Of a stretch of DNA of 64,000 nucleotides, positions 9,464 to 18,752 are shown piece after piece (within the stretch, counting starts at the first letter, position 1; every line of letters starts with the position of its first letter). The stretch covers positions 47,456 through 111,455 of the forward strand of contig JAUNQF010000003.1 of assembly GCA_030536315.1 (NCBI GenBank), given 5' to 3'. Under the pieces are notes generated by a model. The model did no database searches and was not told the DNA's origin. It saw only the letters and a program-made list of their open reading frames with translations. The DNA comes from Coriobacteriia bacterium (lineage in GTDB: Bacteria > Actinomycetota > Coriobacteriia > Coriobacteriales > Eggerthellaceae). The position numbers and the translations under genes were made by a program.

Positions 9464-10060
9464 TTAATCGTTAGCCAATTGCTGGCTGACTGATTCTTCG
9501 CAAGATTGCATTGCAGCAATTGTTTTTTCAAAGAGCTCCGAAAGTTCTCAACCAAGATTTTCGGAGCCTTTTGTTATTACATCGCGAGAACATCCCGCGG
9601 CAAATTTTAGATCTTTAAATTTTTTCTTTAGGCTTTTTACCTTCATATCAACGCAGTTTTTCTCTGGTCGCATTAATGCATAAGCCCAAATCAAGCCCGT
9701 CAATTCGTCAGCTGCATATAAAACTTTTTCCATCTCATGCTCTGGTGTAACGTCTGAAAAGTGTCCATAGGAATGACAAACAATTGCGTGAACCATGTCT
9801 TCGGAACATCCAATTTCAGCCAATAGCTCAGGTGCCTTTAGCGTATGTTCTTCTGGGAACTCTTCAAAGTCAACATCGTGAAGTAGTCCTACAAGCCCCC
9901 AAAATTCTTCGTCTTCGCCATATCCAAGCTCATTTGCATACCAACGCATTACACCCTCAACAGTATAAGCATGACGAAGATGAAATTCTTCCTTGTTGTA
10001 TTTTTTCAAAAGTTCTAGTGCTTGATCTCTGTTAATTGTCAATTCCATAACAACACCCAT
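9464..10060 (-). CDS. HD-domain hydrolase
   Basis: Probable metal-dependent phosphohydrolase of unknown substrate. With TGA at 9548-9550 read as Trp it is 198 residues and ends naturally (ENLG-W-ELSELFEKTI). The HD signature is HDVDFEEFPEEH near residue 73, with earlier HLRHAYTVEGVMRW and later HSYGH as further metal-ligand candidates. The start could be 10060 or the in-frame ATG at 10048; neither has a ribosome-binding site. A TGCTAAAAT box (10074-10082) would put transcription start about 7 bases before 10060, favouring that start. Standard code cuts off 27 C-terminal residues. Confidence 0.8.
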
Positions 10061-10073
10061 TCTTTTGCAAATT

Positions 10074-10098
10074 ATTTTAGCATATTCAATGATATAAT
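10074..10098. promoter_or_regulatory. Divergent extended -10 promoters (HD gene and DUF3137 gene)
   Basis: On the minus strand TGCTAAAAT lies at 10082-10074, reading toward the HD gene. On the plus strand TGATATAAT lies at 10090-10098, reading toward the DUF3137 gene. Both fit the extended -10 form TGnTAnAAT; no clear -35 boxes were seen. Confidence 0.5.
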
Positions 10099-10120
10099 CA
10101 GCTTTGCTAAAGGAGGAATT

Positions 10121-10894
10121 ATGGAAACTTTTATGGAGATGTTTGGCGGTTATATTATTCCGCTTTTTGTCGCTATTCTTGTAATTGTCTTAGTTGCAAT
10201 TTCTAAATCAAAGCAAAAGAAATTCAAAAATGAAATAACATCAAAAATTATTAAGGAAATGTTTCCAGACGCAGATTATCGTCCAGGTGAATACATTACA
10301 AGGGACGAATACACTGATATGTGTTTTCCTATTGGAGATAATTTTTCAGGTAGCGATTTGCTTTACGCCACAACTAAAGGTGGAAGGAAGTTTAGATTTT
10401 GTGAAATTAACACTTCAACAACTGTTCATAGTGGAAAAACCACAACAACTGTGCCTGTTTTTAACGGAGGCATTTTTTCTTTTGAGTATTCGAAATCTTT
10501 TGCGTCTCCCGTATTTATACATAAAAAATGGCAAAGCAATCAAAGCGTAATTAAAACTTGGGGGAGCCACAAAATTGAAACAGAAAATGTAACCTTTAAC
10601 AAAAAGTTTGTTGTTAATGCAGAAGATGATGAAACCGCTTTTTATATTTGCACTCCAAAGTTTATGGAAAAATTGCTTAACTTCGCCGACACTTATAAAA
10701 AAGGCTTGATGATAACTTTTAAAGATAATTGGGTCCACATTGCAATTTCGCAATTAGATATGTTCAAGGCTCCAACTTTTGGATCTAGAAAGCCTGAAAA
10801 AATTGCGAAGTTTTCTCAACGTTCTCACGAAGATTTGGAACGCATCGATAAATTTATAGAAGATCTGGAAATCGATTCGCGAATGTTTAAATAA
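10121..10894 (+). CDS. DUF3137-like membrane protein
   Basis: A 257-residue protein with one N-terminal membrane helix (about residues 9-28, YIIPLFVAILVIVLVAI) followed by a soluble domain resembling DUF3137 proteins, whose function is unknown. The text KAFTT-free core includes VFNGGIFSFEYSKSF and a C-terminal IAISQLDMF segment typical of that family. The start was chosen at the ATG behind a strong ribosome-binding site (aaaggagg); an upstream in-frame extension has none. A TGATATAAT promoter lies 22 bp before the start. The MFS gene follows after 1 bp and may be co-transcribed. Confidence 0.7.
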   Translation: METFMEMFGGYIIPLFVAILVIVLVAISKSKQKKFKNEITSKIIKEMFPDADYRPGEYITRDEYTDMCFPIGDNFSGSDLLYATTKGGRKFRFCEINTSTTVHSGKTTTTVPVFNGGIFSFEYSKSFASPVFIHKKWQSNQSVIKTWGSHKIETENVTFNKKFVVNAEDDETAFYICTPKFMEKLLNFADTYKKGLMITFKDNWVHIAISQLDMFKAPTFGSRKPEKIAKFSQRSHEDLERIDKFIEDLEIDSRMFK

Positions 10895-10895
10895 G

Positions 10896-12071
10896 TTGAA
10901 AAAGTATTATTCTCATATAATCACTGCGTGCGCGTTTCTTATAATGTTCGTAAATGTTGGATTTCCAAGCACTTCATTCGGGGTTTATCAGCCATATATT
11001 GTTGATGTTCCAGGCATGTCTCATTCTGATGGGTCAATTGTTGTTACGGTCAGAAATTTAGCAAGTTTGGTGTCAATCTTTTTTATTGCTTGGTATTACA
11101 GAAAGTTTGATTGCCGTATGGGAATTTTCCTAGGGACCTTGGCCACGGCTATTGGTTTTGGCATTTTCGCAATTTCATATAATTTAACCATCTTTGTAAT
11201 TGCTTCTGTTATTTCTGGAATTGGCTATGGTTTTGCTGGTACTTCGGCAATGACAATTTTGATAGCAAGATGGCACGAGAAAGATACCGGTACACCATTT
11301 GGCATTGCGACAATAGGGAGTAGTGTCGCTGGTGTTTGCGTTCCTATGGTTGTTTTAGCTATCTTATCTACAGGCGAGTTAGGGCAAGCTTTTGGAGTTC
11401 AGTCCATATTTGCACTTATCACAGCTTTTATTTTGTTGATTTTTATACGCAATAGCAAAGATGGTAAAAAGACCAATGATCAATTAAAGTTACAGAAGAA
11501 CGCGAAACGTAATCTGCCGAAGGGCAAGTATTATTTATATGTTTTTGGTGTTTTTCTTTTGGGTGGAGCATGTCTTTCTGACATTGTTTATTTAAGTGTT
11601 TTGTTTACATCTTCAGGAGCAGATCCAGTTTTGGCTGCTGCTGTGGTTTCTGTTGCAAATTTTGCTTTGGCTTTTGGAAAAATTGTTTTGGGCTATCTAT
11701 TAGATAAGCTTGGAACATTAAAAGGAACTATTGTCGCTTTTGTAATTTTGCTTACGGGGAAGTTGTTGATTTGCTTTGCTGCAGATTGGACAGGAATTTT
11801 TCCTTATATCTCAACAGCAATTTTTGGCTTCGGTACCGCTATTACAACTGTAGGTATTGCTCAATGGTCTGTAGATCTTTCTACTCCAGAGTCACGTTAC
11901 AACTGCGTTAGAGACCTTCAGGTTGCATACACTGGTGGTGGATTTTTAACCGGAATGATTCCAGGCATAGTTGCCGAATTCACAGGTTCTTACGTGCCAT
12001 TTTATTTCGCCTCGGCAATTGCTGTATTAATCTCAGCAATAATAATTATTAAATTATTCCCTAGAAAATAA
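10896..12071 (+). CDS. Major facilitator superfamily transporter
   Basis: A 391-residue integral membrane carrier with about 12 hydrophobic segments. The loop between helices 2 and 3 (YRKFDCRMG) and the mid-protein loop rich in Lys (RNSKDGKKTNDQ) fit an MFS fold, perhaps near the oxalate/formate or monocarboxylate exchange group; the substrate cannot be told. The start is a TTG directly after the DUF3137 stop, without a good ribosome-binding site, so it probably depends on coupling. Ends in TAA. Confidence 0.8.
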   Translation: MKKYYSHIITACAFLIMFVNVGFPSTSFGVYQPYIVDVPGMSHSDGSIVVTVRNLASLVSIFFIAWYYRKFDCRMGIFLGTLATAIGFGIFAISYNLTIFVIASVISGIGYGFAGTSAMTILIARWHEKDTGTPFGIATIGSSVAGVCVPMVVLAILSTGELGQAFGVQSIFALITAFILLIFIRNSKDGKKTNDQLKLQKNAKRNLPKGKYYLYVFGVFLLGGACLSDIVYLSVLFTSSGADPVLAAAVVSVANFALAFGKIVLGYLLDKLGTLKGTIVAFVILLTGKLLICFAADWTGIFPYISTAIFGFGTAITTVGIAQWSVDLSTPESRYNCVRDLQVAYTGGGFLTGMIPGIVAEFTGSYVPFYFASAIAVLISAIIIIKLFPRK

Positions 12072-12113
12072 TAATTGGTTTATAATTAGCGTGGATAAAT
12101 TATTGGAGGAAAA

Positions 12114-12806
12114 ATGATTTATACAGCTGAAGTAGAAAAGATGTGCCCTGTTCGTAAGGGTGCAGATCACGGCCCAGCTCCAATTCCTCAAGAGGGGGAA
12201 TGGACAAAGGCCAAAGAGATTAAAGACATCAAGGGCTTGACCCATGGTGTTGGTTGGTGCGCGCCACAGCAAGGTGCTTGCAAGCTTAGTTTAAACATCA
12301 AAGATGGAATTATCGAGGAAGCACTTGTAGAGACTCTTGGTTGCAGTGGTATGACACATTCGGCGGCCATGGCTTCGGAGATTTTGATTGGTAAAACTAT
12401 TCTTGAGGCACTTAATACTGATCTTGTTTGCGATGCTATCAACACTGCAATGCGTGAGATTTTCCTCCAAATTGTATATGGTCGTAGTCAAACTGCTTTC
12501 AGCGAAGGCGGTTTGCCGGTTGGTTCCAACTTGGATGACTTGGGTAAGGGGCTTCGCTCTATGGTTGGCACAACTTACGGGACGAAGGCGAAGGGACCTC
12601 GTTACTTGGAGCTTACCGAAGGTTACATTACAAAGAACGCCCTTAATAAAGATAATGAGATTATTGGTTATGAATATATCAATGTGGGCAAAATGATGGA
12701 TTATATTAAAGAAGGCATGGATGCCAATGATGCTCTTGAAAAGGCAAAAGGCACCTATGGACAATTTGAGGGCGCGGCGAAGTACATCGATCCGCGTAGC
12801 GAATAG
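12114..12806 (+). CDS. NifU-like iron-sulfur scaffold-type protein
   Basis: A 230-residue cytoplasmic protein with NifU/IscU-like core text: GWCAPQQGACKLSLNIKDG near residue 48 and ETLGCSGMTHSAAMASE near 72, carrying Cys residues suited to cluster assembly. Proteins of this type are usually annotated as iron-sulfur cluster scaffolds in anaerobes. It has an excellent ribosome-binding site (ttggagg) and a TATAAT box at 12081-12086. The next gene, 9 bp downstream, is its usual partner, the GGGtGRT protein. The biochemical role of the pair is not established to my knowledge. Confidence 0.8.
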   Translation: MIYTAEVEKMCPVRKGADHGPAPIPQEGEWTKAKEIKDIKGLTHGVGWCAPQQGACKLSLNIKDGIIEEALVETLGCSGMTHSAAMASEILIGKTILEALNTDLVCDAINTAMREIFLQIVYGRSQTAFSEGGLPVGSNLDDLGKGLRSMVGTTYGTKAKGPRYLELTEGYITKNALNKDNEIIGYEYINVGKMMDYIKEGMDANDALEKAKGTYGQFEGAAKYIDPRSE

Positions 12807-12815
12807 GAGGCAGCC

Positions 12816-13814
12816 ATGGCTATTACTTTTGAAGGTTTTGAGAGAAGAATTGACAAGATTAATGGCGTGCTAAAAGAGCATGGTATTAAGTCTTTAGATG
12901 AATGTAAAGAAATTTGTGACAAGTCTGGTATTGACCCAATGGCTATTGTCAAAGAAGTTCAACCTATCGCTTTTGATAACGCTGGCTGGGCATATACAAT
13001 GGGTGCGGCTATTGCATTAAAGGAAGGTGTATCTTCCGCTGCTGAAGCCGCTGAGAAAATCGGAATTGGGCTTCAAGCTTTTTGCATTCCGGGCTCAGTT
13101 GCCGATGACCGCAAAGTTGGTCTTGGACATGGAAACCTCGGCGCGATGCTTCTTCGTGATGAAACCAAGTGCTTTTGCTTTTTGGCAGGGCATGAGAGCT
13201 TCGCAGCTGCCGAAGGCGCTATCGGTATTGTAAAGAATGCTAACAAAGCACGTAAGGAACCGCTGAGAGTTATCCTTAATGGCCTTGGCAAAGACGCTGC
13301 TTTAATCATTAGTCGTATCAATGGTTTTACTTATGTACAAACTCAATTTAACTATAAGACTAGCAAACTTAAAGTTGTTAAAGAAACAGCTTATTCTGAT
13401 ACTGAGAGGGCTGATGTTCGATGCTTCGGCGTGGATGATGTTCGCGAAGGTGTAGCTGTAATGCATCACGAAGGTGTTGATGTTTCCATTACTGGCAACT
13501 CCACTAATCCAACACGCTTTCAGCATCCAACCGCTGGCACCTACAAAAAAGAATGTGTTGAGCAAGGGAAGAAGTACTTCAGTGTTGCTTCTGGTGGAGG
13601 TACAGGACGCACGCTTCATCCTGACAATATGGCTGCTGGTCCTGCGTCTTATGGTATGACTGATACACTTGGACGTATGCATTCGGATGCGCAGTTTGCA
13701 GGATCTTCGTCAGTTCCTGCTCATGTTGAAATGATGGGCTTCTTAGGTATGGGGAATAATCCAATGGTTGGCGCCACAGTCGCAACCGCCGTAGCGGTTT
13801 CACAATCTAATTAA
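12816..13814 (+). CDS. GGGtGRT family protein
   Basis: A 332-residue protein of the family named after its GGGTGRT motif (near residue 263, in ASGGGTGRTLHPD). The text is highly conserved-looking, with Cys residues at KCFCFLAGHE. It is encoded directly after a NifU-like gene, an arrangement common in anaerobes, which hints at Fe-S or redox metabolism. No enzymatic activity is known to me. Ribosome-binding site aggagg. Its 3' end overlaps that of mnmA on the other strand by 8 bp. Confidence 0.85.
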   Translation: MAITFEGFERRIDKINGVLKEHGIKSLDECKEICDKSGIDPMAIVKEVQPIAFDNAGWAYTMGAAIALKEGVSSAAEAAEKIGIGLQAFCIPGSVADDRKVGLGHGNLGAMLLRDETKCFCFLAGHESFAAAEGAIGIVKNANKARKEPLRVILNGLGKDAALIISRINGFTYVQTQFNYKTSKLKVVKETAYSDTERADVRCFGVDDVREGVAVMHHEGVDVSITGNSTNPTRFQHPTAGTYKKECVEQGKKYFSVASGGGTGRTLHPDNMAAGPASYGMTDTLGRMHSDAQFAGSSSVPAHVEMMGFLGMGNNPMVGATVATAVAVSQSN

Positions 13815-14847
13815 TTATTCCGCCGCCGAGTACGCGGTCGCCAACGTATAGAACAGCGAATTGGCCAGGTGTGACTGAGTCGATACCTTCTGGATATTCC
13901 AAGATTACAGAATTTCCATCAACTTTAGCAAGGCAATCTTTTGGGACTTGCCTATAGCGTAATTTTGCTTGGCATTTAAAATTCTCTGCAGGGGCTTTCC
14001 CTGATATCCAAGTAAAATCAGAAACATGAACTTCATCCACAAAAGTCTCATCCTTAGTACCTAAGATCACTTCGTTTTTCGTTTTGTCTAGCGACAAAAC
14101 GTATAGGGGATCGCCCCCGGCGATGCCGAGGCCTTTTCTTTGTCCAATCGTATAGTTGATTAGGCCTTCGTGCTCACCAAGTATATTTCCTTTTGTGTCT
14201 ATAACATTGCCAGGTTCAGGTTTGTAGTCAGAATTTTCAAGAATATATTCGTAATAGGTTTTGCCTTCGGCAAAACACAAATCCATACTTTCTTCTTTGT
14301 CTACACAGGGAAGATTTGCTTCGCGAGCAAGCTCGCGGACCTCATCTTTTGTATATTCCCCAAGAGGGAATATGATCTTCGATAATTTTTCTTGGTCCAA
14401 GAAATGGAGAACGTAAGATTGATCCTTCGTTAAGTCCTTAGCTTTATGAAGCTCAAACTTATTCGCTTCGCAAACGATGCGAGCATAATGACCGGTAGCT
14501 ATATGGTCACAATTTAGTTTTTTCGCGAGCTCAAATACTATGCCGAACTTCATTCTTTGATTACAAACAATACATGGATTAGGTGTCTTCGCTTCTTTAT
14601 AAGTGTCGATAAAATAGCTGATAACTTCTTGTTGAAATTTTTCTCTGTAATCCACTACTTGAAATTCTATTTTTAGTTGCTTCGCAACTGATTTTGCGAC
14701 TCTAAGATCATTATCGAAGTTAGGGCTATCGTGGAGGTGCATCATGCAGCCAACTACTTCGTAGCCTTGGTTTTGAAGTAGAATAGCAGCGACGCTGCTG
14801 TCAAGCCCGCCGCTTAGTTCAACTAATATCTTCTTTTGCTTACTCAT
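13807..14847 (-). CDS. mnmA: tRNA 2-thiouridine-34 sulfurtransferase
   Basis: Inserts sulfur at U34 of Lys, Glu and Gln tRNAs using ATP and a persulfide relay. It is 346 residues from the chosen ATG, close to family length. Motifs are the PP-loop VELSGGLDSSVAA, the catalytic Cys in NPCIVCNQRMKFG near residue 87, and the second Cys in DLCFAEG. A longer in-frame start at 14898 would run back into rlmB coding sequence, so the ATG that overlaps the rlmB stop (ATGAGTAA) was preferred; it implies coupling to rlmB. Confidence 0.92.
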   Translation of the reverse strand: MSKQKKILVELSGGLDSSVAAILLQNQGYEVVGCMMHLHDSPNFDNDLRVAKSVAKQLKIEFQVVDYREKFQQEVISYFIDTYKEAKTPNPCIVCNQRMKFGIVFELAKKLNCDHIATGHYARIVCEANKFELHKAKDLTKDQSYVLHFLDQEKLSKIIFPLGEYTKDEVRELAREANLPCVDKEESMDLCFAEGKTYYEYILENSDYKPEPGNVIDTKGNILGEHEGLINYTIGQRKGLGIAGGDPLYVLSLDKTKNEVILGTKDETFVDEVHVSDFTWISGKAPAENFKCQAKLRYRQVPKDCLAKVDGNSVILEYPEGIDSVTPGQFAVLYVGDRVLGGGIIN

Positions 14848-15586
14848 TGTTCTGACGAACAAATTCATACATACAAGCAGTTGCTGCCTGTGCGACATTT
14901 AGTGATTCGATGTTGTTGATAGGTAATTTAACGATAAAGTCTGAGTTTTCCAAGACAAGTTTTGAAACACCATTGTGTTCATTTCCAAAGATCATTGTAA
15001 TTTTGCCTTTTAAGTTTGTGTCTCATATATTTTCTGAGCCATGCTCGGAAGCACTCGCTATTCAATATTCATTTTTCTTTAAAGTTTCTATAACGGCATT
15101 TATATTGGACACTTTTACAATTGGTAATTTAAAGACAGCTCCAGCTGAAGTCTTATAAGTTGTTGAAGTTACTGAAGCAGCGCGGTCGTTTGGGATTATA
15201 AGTGCCGAGGCGCCGAAGGCGAGGGCGCTGCGTGCAATTGCGCCAAGATTGCCAGCGTCTTCGATGTGATCTAGAATCACGATCAGGCTCTTGACCTTAT
15301 CTTTAGTCGTTTCTAACACGTTATCAATTTTGGCATATTCAAATGGTTTGGCTAGCGCCAAACAGCCTTGATGGGCTCCTCGAACAGATAGCTGATCGAG
15401 CACGGACTTATCGACCTTCTCAACTTTTATATTTTGAGATTGTGCAATTCGTACTATTTCAGAGATACCTTTATTATGTTTGAGGTTAATATAGTTTCCA
15501 ATATAAATTTTTGAAATAGGCACGCAAGCGTGCAAAGCTTCGTTGACAGCGCGAGGTGATTCTATATATTCAGAATTTTTATCCAC
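14840..15586 (-). CDS. rlmB: SpoU/TrmH-family 23S rRNA (guanosine-2'-O-)-methyltransferase
   Basis: A knotted-fold methyltransferase of 248 residues when two TGA codons (15062-15064, 15023-15025) are read as Trp. The SPOUT motifs follow in order: DHIEDAGNLGAIARSA near residue 93, FGNEHNGVSKLV near 199 (after the second TGA) and LPINNIESLNVAQAA near 219. With the standard code it stops before the AdoMet-binding knot and would be inactive, so reading through is needed. An N-terminal substrate-binding domain is present. RlmB versus TrmH-like YacO assignment is by general similarity only. Confidence 0.85.
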
Positions 15587-15592
15587 TAAAAA

Positions 15593-16030
15593 CTAAATTG
15601 ATTCAACCAAGGAACAAATTTCTTCAGGAGTTTCTGCCTTCATTAATTTTTGTCTAAAATCTTCGTGAATCAAATTGCGAAAAATAAGAGCCAAAATATC
15701 AAGATGCTGGTTTGCGGCACCTTCGGGAACAGCAATTTGAAAAGCCATAGAAACTTTTTCGGAATTTGAATCCCACTGAATTGGATTTTTAAAACGTGTA
15801 AATGCAAGGCAAGCTTCTTTTACGCCAGCTGATTTTGCATGTGGGGTAGCGATAGAAAATCCAACAGCAGTAGACGCAGAGTTTTCGCGTTCAAAGACAT
15901 CCTTTATATATTGTTCTTTGTCACTAAGTTTACCTGCGGCTTCCATAGCATCAGCCATTTGCTTGATGGCTTCGTCTCTATAAGAAACGCCGCTATCAAA
16001 AATAACTAAATCTGTAGATATTAAACTCAT
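15593..16030 (-). CDS. Fructose-type PTS EIIA domain protein
   Basis: A 145-residue phosphotransferase-system EIIA of the fructose/nitrogen type. The phosphorylated His is expected in the SIATPHAKS motif near residue 64. It is a stand-alone EIIA with no EIIB or EIIC nearby, so it may be either a component of a distant sugar permease or a PtsN-like regulator. It sits 9 bp downstream of the aminopeptidase gene in the same direction and 6 bp before rlmB, with a ribosome-binding site (aaggagg) ahead of the ATG. Confidence 0.85.
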   Translation of the reverse strand: MSLISTDLVIFDSGVSYRDEAIKQMADAMEAAGKLSDKEQYIKDVFERENSASTAVGFSIATPHAKSAGVKEACLAFTRFKNPIQWDSNSEKVSMAFQIAVPEGAANQHLDILALIFRNLIHEDFRQKLMKAETPEEICSLVESI

Positions 16031-16039
16031 ACTTCCTCC

Positions 16040-17377
16040 TTACTTTACTGTGTAATTTCCATCATCATGCATAATTAGTGTAGACGAATATACTGATTGA
16101 ATTAGTTTCTTTAAGTGAAGCGCATCATGAGAGCTGCATGTTTCATAGGCAGAATGCATTGCAAGTTGGGCAATTCCAACATCTGCGCCAATAACTGAAG
16201 TGTATGGCAACAAGAAACGTGCAAGTGTTTGCCCAGGAATAACACCAGGTCTGTTATAGTAATCTTGAAGCTTCGCACCTTCCTTTTCGGCCATAGTGTG
16301 AAGAAGCGAAGAGCTAACAGCGTTTGTGCAATAAGAATACGAAGCTGCCTTCTTAAGCACTGCACCTTTGCCCATATAGGCACGTGCAATCTTATTGAAC
16401 TTCTCTACATAATTAGGGTGCAATGCGTGAGCATTGTCAATTGATAAGATAAATGAGTTTGGAAGCATCGCCCTAAAATCTGTCTTGTTCATCTTCATGC
16501 TGCCAAGACAGCGCATCATGACATTTGCCATAAATGTTGAATCGGCACCTTGCGTGGTGGATGATCCAATTTCCTCGTTATCAAACACTGCATGAATAGC
16601 AATACTATCTGTCACCTTTGCATCTATAAATGCCTTAAGAGAGCAGAAAACAGAGATTTGGTCATCAATAGCACGAGAACTCATAAACTCATTGTTTGCA
16701 CCCCAAATAACAGGTTCGCTATGTCTATATACAAACAGTTCGCTATCAATTACTTCTTTTGGATCAATATTGTTTTCGCCCAAAACAACGTCCATCAAAG
16801 TGATGTCTTTGTTTGTAGAAAAAATAGGACGCATGCGAGTTTCGCAATCAAACAAGTCCTCAATCTTGTCGTATTCCTTTTGCATGTGTGAAGACAAGCT
16901 TGGTATCATGAGTAGCGGCCTGTCAACATGAACAAGTTTTGTTTCGAAGCCGTCTTTCGTTTTAACAATCAAACGTCCAGCTACAGATAGAGGAGTGTCG
17001 AACCATGTATAATCAATCGTTTTTGGATACTGCTCAATTGTTACAATTTTGTAGTGGTTTTCTACGTTTACCTCGCAGTTATTAATGATCTTAAAACATG
17101 GATGATCACTGTGACTTGCACCAATCATAAAGCCATTAAATTTGTCTTTATTTGGAAGTTTTAATGCAATTACAGCAGAATTATTCCTGGTTACATAGTA
17201 TTTTCCACCAGGCTCTATATTTCAGGTATCATTTTCGCGAAGACGTGTAAAACCAGCTTTGTCAAGTTCATCCATATTGTTTTTACAAACATGAAAACTT
17301 GTGGGGCTCTTTCTCATGAGCTCCATAACTTCAGAGGTAAATTTATTTTCCTCTTTGTGATCGTTTTGATTACTCAT
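16040..17377 (-). CDS. M18-family aminopeptidase
   Basis: Zinc aminopeptidase, probably acting on N-terminal acidic or neutral residues of cytoplasmic peptides. It is 445 residues with TGA at 17222-17224 read as Trp (ENDT-W-NIEPGGKYY, a typical M18 position). Metal-ligand motifs are GASHSDHP near residue 88, the DDQ segment of SSRAIDDQ, FDNEEIGSSTTQGADS and a C-terminal HSAYE. The start at 17377 has a ribosome-binding site (gaaggag) and an extended -10 box TGATAAAAT at 17411-17403. Standard code gives a 362-residue fragment missing the first metal-site region context. Confidence 0.9.
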
Positions 17378-17424
17378 AGCTTCTCCTTCATTAGGGGCGT
17401 TTATTTTATCATAAACTGAAGTAA

Positions 17425-18003
17425 TTAAACTTTAATAAGTTCAGCTGATATAAGTTTTTTATTGGCAATATACACACATGCGATGCTGTTAGGCGTCCCA
17501 TATCTTCCCATAGTTGCAGACCCAGGGCAAATCTTAATTTCGTTTTCTCCTATTTGAGTGATATAAGATTCGTGAGTATGACCATGGACATGCATATTTA
17601 CCTCGCGATCATCATCGCCAAAGTCTAGGTCATAAGGTGAATGTGCAAGGCTAATTTTTATACCTTCGAAATCGAAGTATTCATAATCTTTGCTTTTTCC
17701 TTCTATTGTCCTAAAACTTTGAAAATCGCAATTGCCATTAACCACTTTAACAGGTGCGATGCTCTCTAAGATGTCAATAATTTCTTGATATCCAACATCT
17801 CCGCCATGGATAATTAAATTAGGTTTTTGGTGATCAAGATTATCTTTTTGGCTGAGAAAATCGTTGACGATGCCTTCGTCCTTTGTAAAAAATTGTCGTT
17901 CATAAATTTGATCGTCTGAATAATCACCGCAAATGGCCTTTTGAACATTTTCGCCTAAGCGCATGTGGGTATCGCTAATTAATATAATTTTAGAAAAATT
18001 CAT
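17425..18003 (-). CDS. YfcE/MJ0936-type metallophosphoesterase
   Basis: A 192-residue calcineurin-like phosphoesterase. The metal-binding motifs are present in order: ISDTHMR near residue 9, HGGDVG near 68, NGNCD near 91, AHSPYD near 118 and HVHGHTHE near 138. Substrate is unknown; family members hydrolyse model phosphodiesters. The ATG lies exactly where transcription should start from the TGATATAAT box at 18018-18010, and there is no ribosome-binding site, so the mRNA is probably leaderless. Confidence 0.85.
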   Translation of the reverse strand: MNFSKIILISDTHMRLGENVQKAICGDYSDDQIYERQFFTKDEGIVNDFLSQKDNLDHQKPNLIIHGGDVGYQEIIDILESIAPVKVVNGNCDFQSFRTIEGKSKDYEYFDFEGIKISLAHSPYDLDFGDDDREVNMHVHGHTHESYITQIGENEIKICPGSATMGRYGTPNSIACVYIANKKLISAELIKV

Positions 18004-18009
18004 AGCTTG

Positions 18010-18041
18010 ATTATATCAAAATTTATCATTTATGGTAGAAT
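18010..18041. promoter_or_regulatory. Divergent extended -10 promoters (phosphoesterase and zinc-ribbon gene)
   Basis: Minus strand: TGATATAAT at 18018-18010, with +1 predicted on the A of the phosphoesterase ATG (18003). Plus strand: TGGTAGAAT at 18033-18041, about 31 bases before the zinc-ribbon gene ATG, which has its own ribosome-binding site. Confidence 0.55.
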
Positions 18042-18072
18042 ATCTGCTTGACGATTTAAGAAAGGCGATGAA

Positions 18073-18696
18073 ATGAGCAGCTTATTTGGACCAGGCGTAA
18101 TGATTTTATTCTTTTTATTTATTGCCGCCTTGATATTTTTGTATGTTATGTCCATTTTGTGGGCAAAAAAAGATGCAAAAGCAAGGGGAGCAAATGAGAA
18201 GTCTGCCATGCTGATTTCTTTGATCCCATTTGCTGGGGTTTTAGCCTATGTTCTTATGAGACCTCCTCTTCTAAAAATCGACGAAGAAGAGCAGAATCTC
18301 GACATTAAACTTAAGACCAGGCAGTTAAAAAAATACGATGAATGTCCAAGCTGTGGTGCTGAAATTGAAGATAGCTTCGTCTATTGTCCAAAATGCAATA
18401 AAAAATTAAAAGAAATTTGCTCAAATTGCAATAAGCCTCTTGATCTGAATTGGAATTCATGCCCATATTGTGGCACTTTGACAAATAAGAATTCTTCAGA
18501 AAGCATTTATGAAAAATTGGCAAATAACGATGAAATACCTGAGGAAGAGCCTAAAAAAGAGGAAAAGCCTCAGGTTGATTATAAGGTCGAAGACTCTTTT
18601 AGCTTTGACGAAGATGCTGTTGAGGATATTACTCCAGATAATATTGCTCAACCAAAACATCACTTTAAAAATCAAAACAACAATACACACAATTAG
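18073..18696 (+). CDS. Membrane protein with double zinc ribbon
   Basis: A 207-residue protein. Residues ~5-30 form a strong membrane helix and a second weaker one lies near 44-60 (LISLIPFAGVLAYVLM). Two zinc-ribbon knuckle sets follow between ~95 and 140: CPSC...CPKC and CSNC...CPYC. The C-terminal ~60 residues are acidic and disordered, ending in a His/Asn-rich tail. Function unknown; similar proteins are found near sensors or transport regulators. It has a ribosome-binding site (aagaaagg). thrS follows after 56 bp. Confidence 0.7.
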   Translation: MSSLFGPGVMILFFLFIAALIFLYVMSILWAKKDAKARGANEKSAMLISLIPFAGVLAYVLMRPPLLKIDEEEQNLDIKLKTRQLKKYDECPSCGAEIEDSFVYCPKCNKKLKEICSNCNKPLDLNWNSCPYCGTLTNKNSSESIYEKLANNDEIPEEEPKKEEKPQVDYKVEDSFSFDEDAVEDITPDNIAQPKHHFKNQNNNTHN

Positions 18697-18752
18697 CTTA
18701 ATCTATATTGACTGGCTTTGTGCGCTTGTTCAACTATGTATTAGGAGGATAT

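Noticed and set aside
9470..9491. Terminator hairpin after ackA (GTTAGCC...GGCTGAC)
   Set aside because: The stem is short with a T-G pair, lacks a T-run and lies in the coding end of the HD gene.
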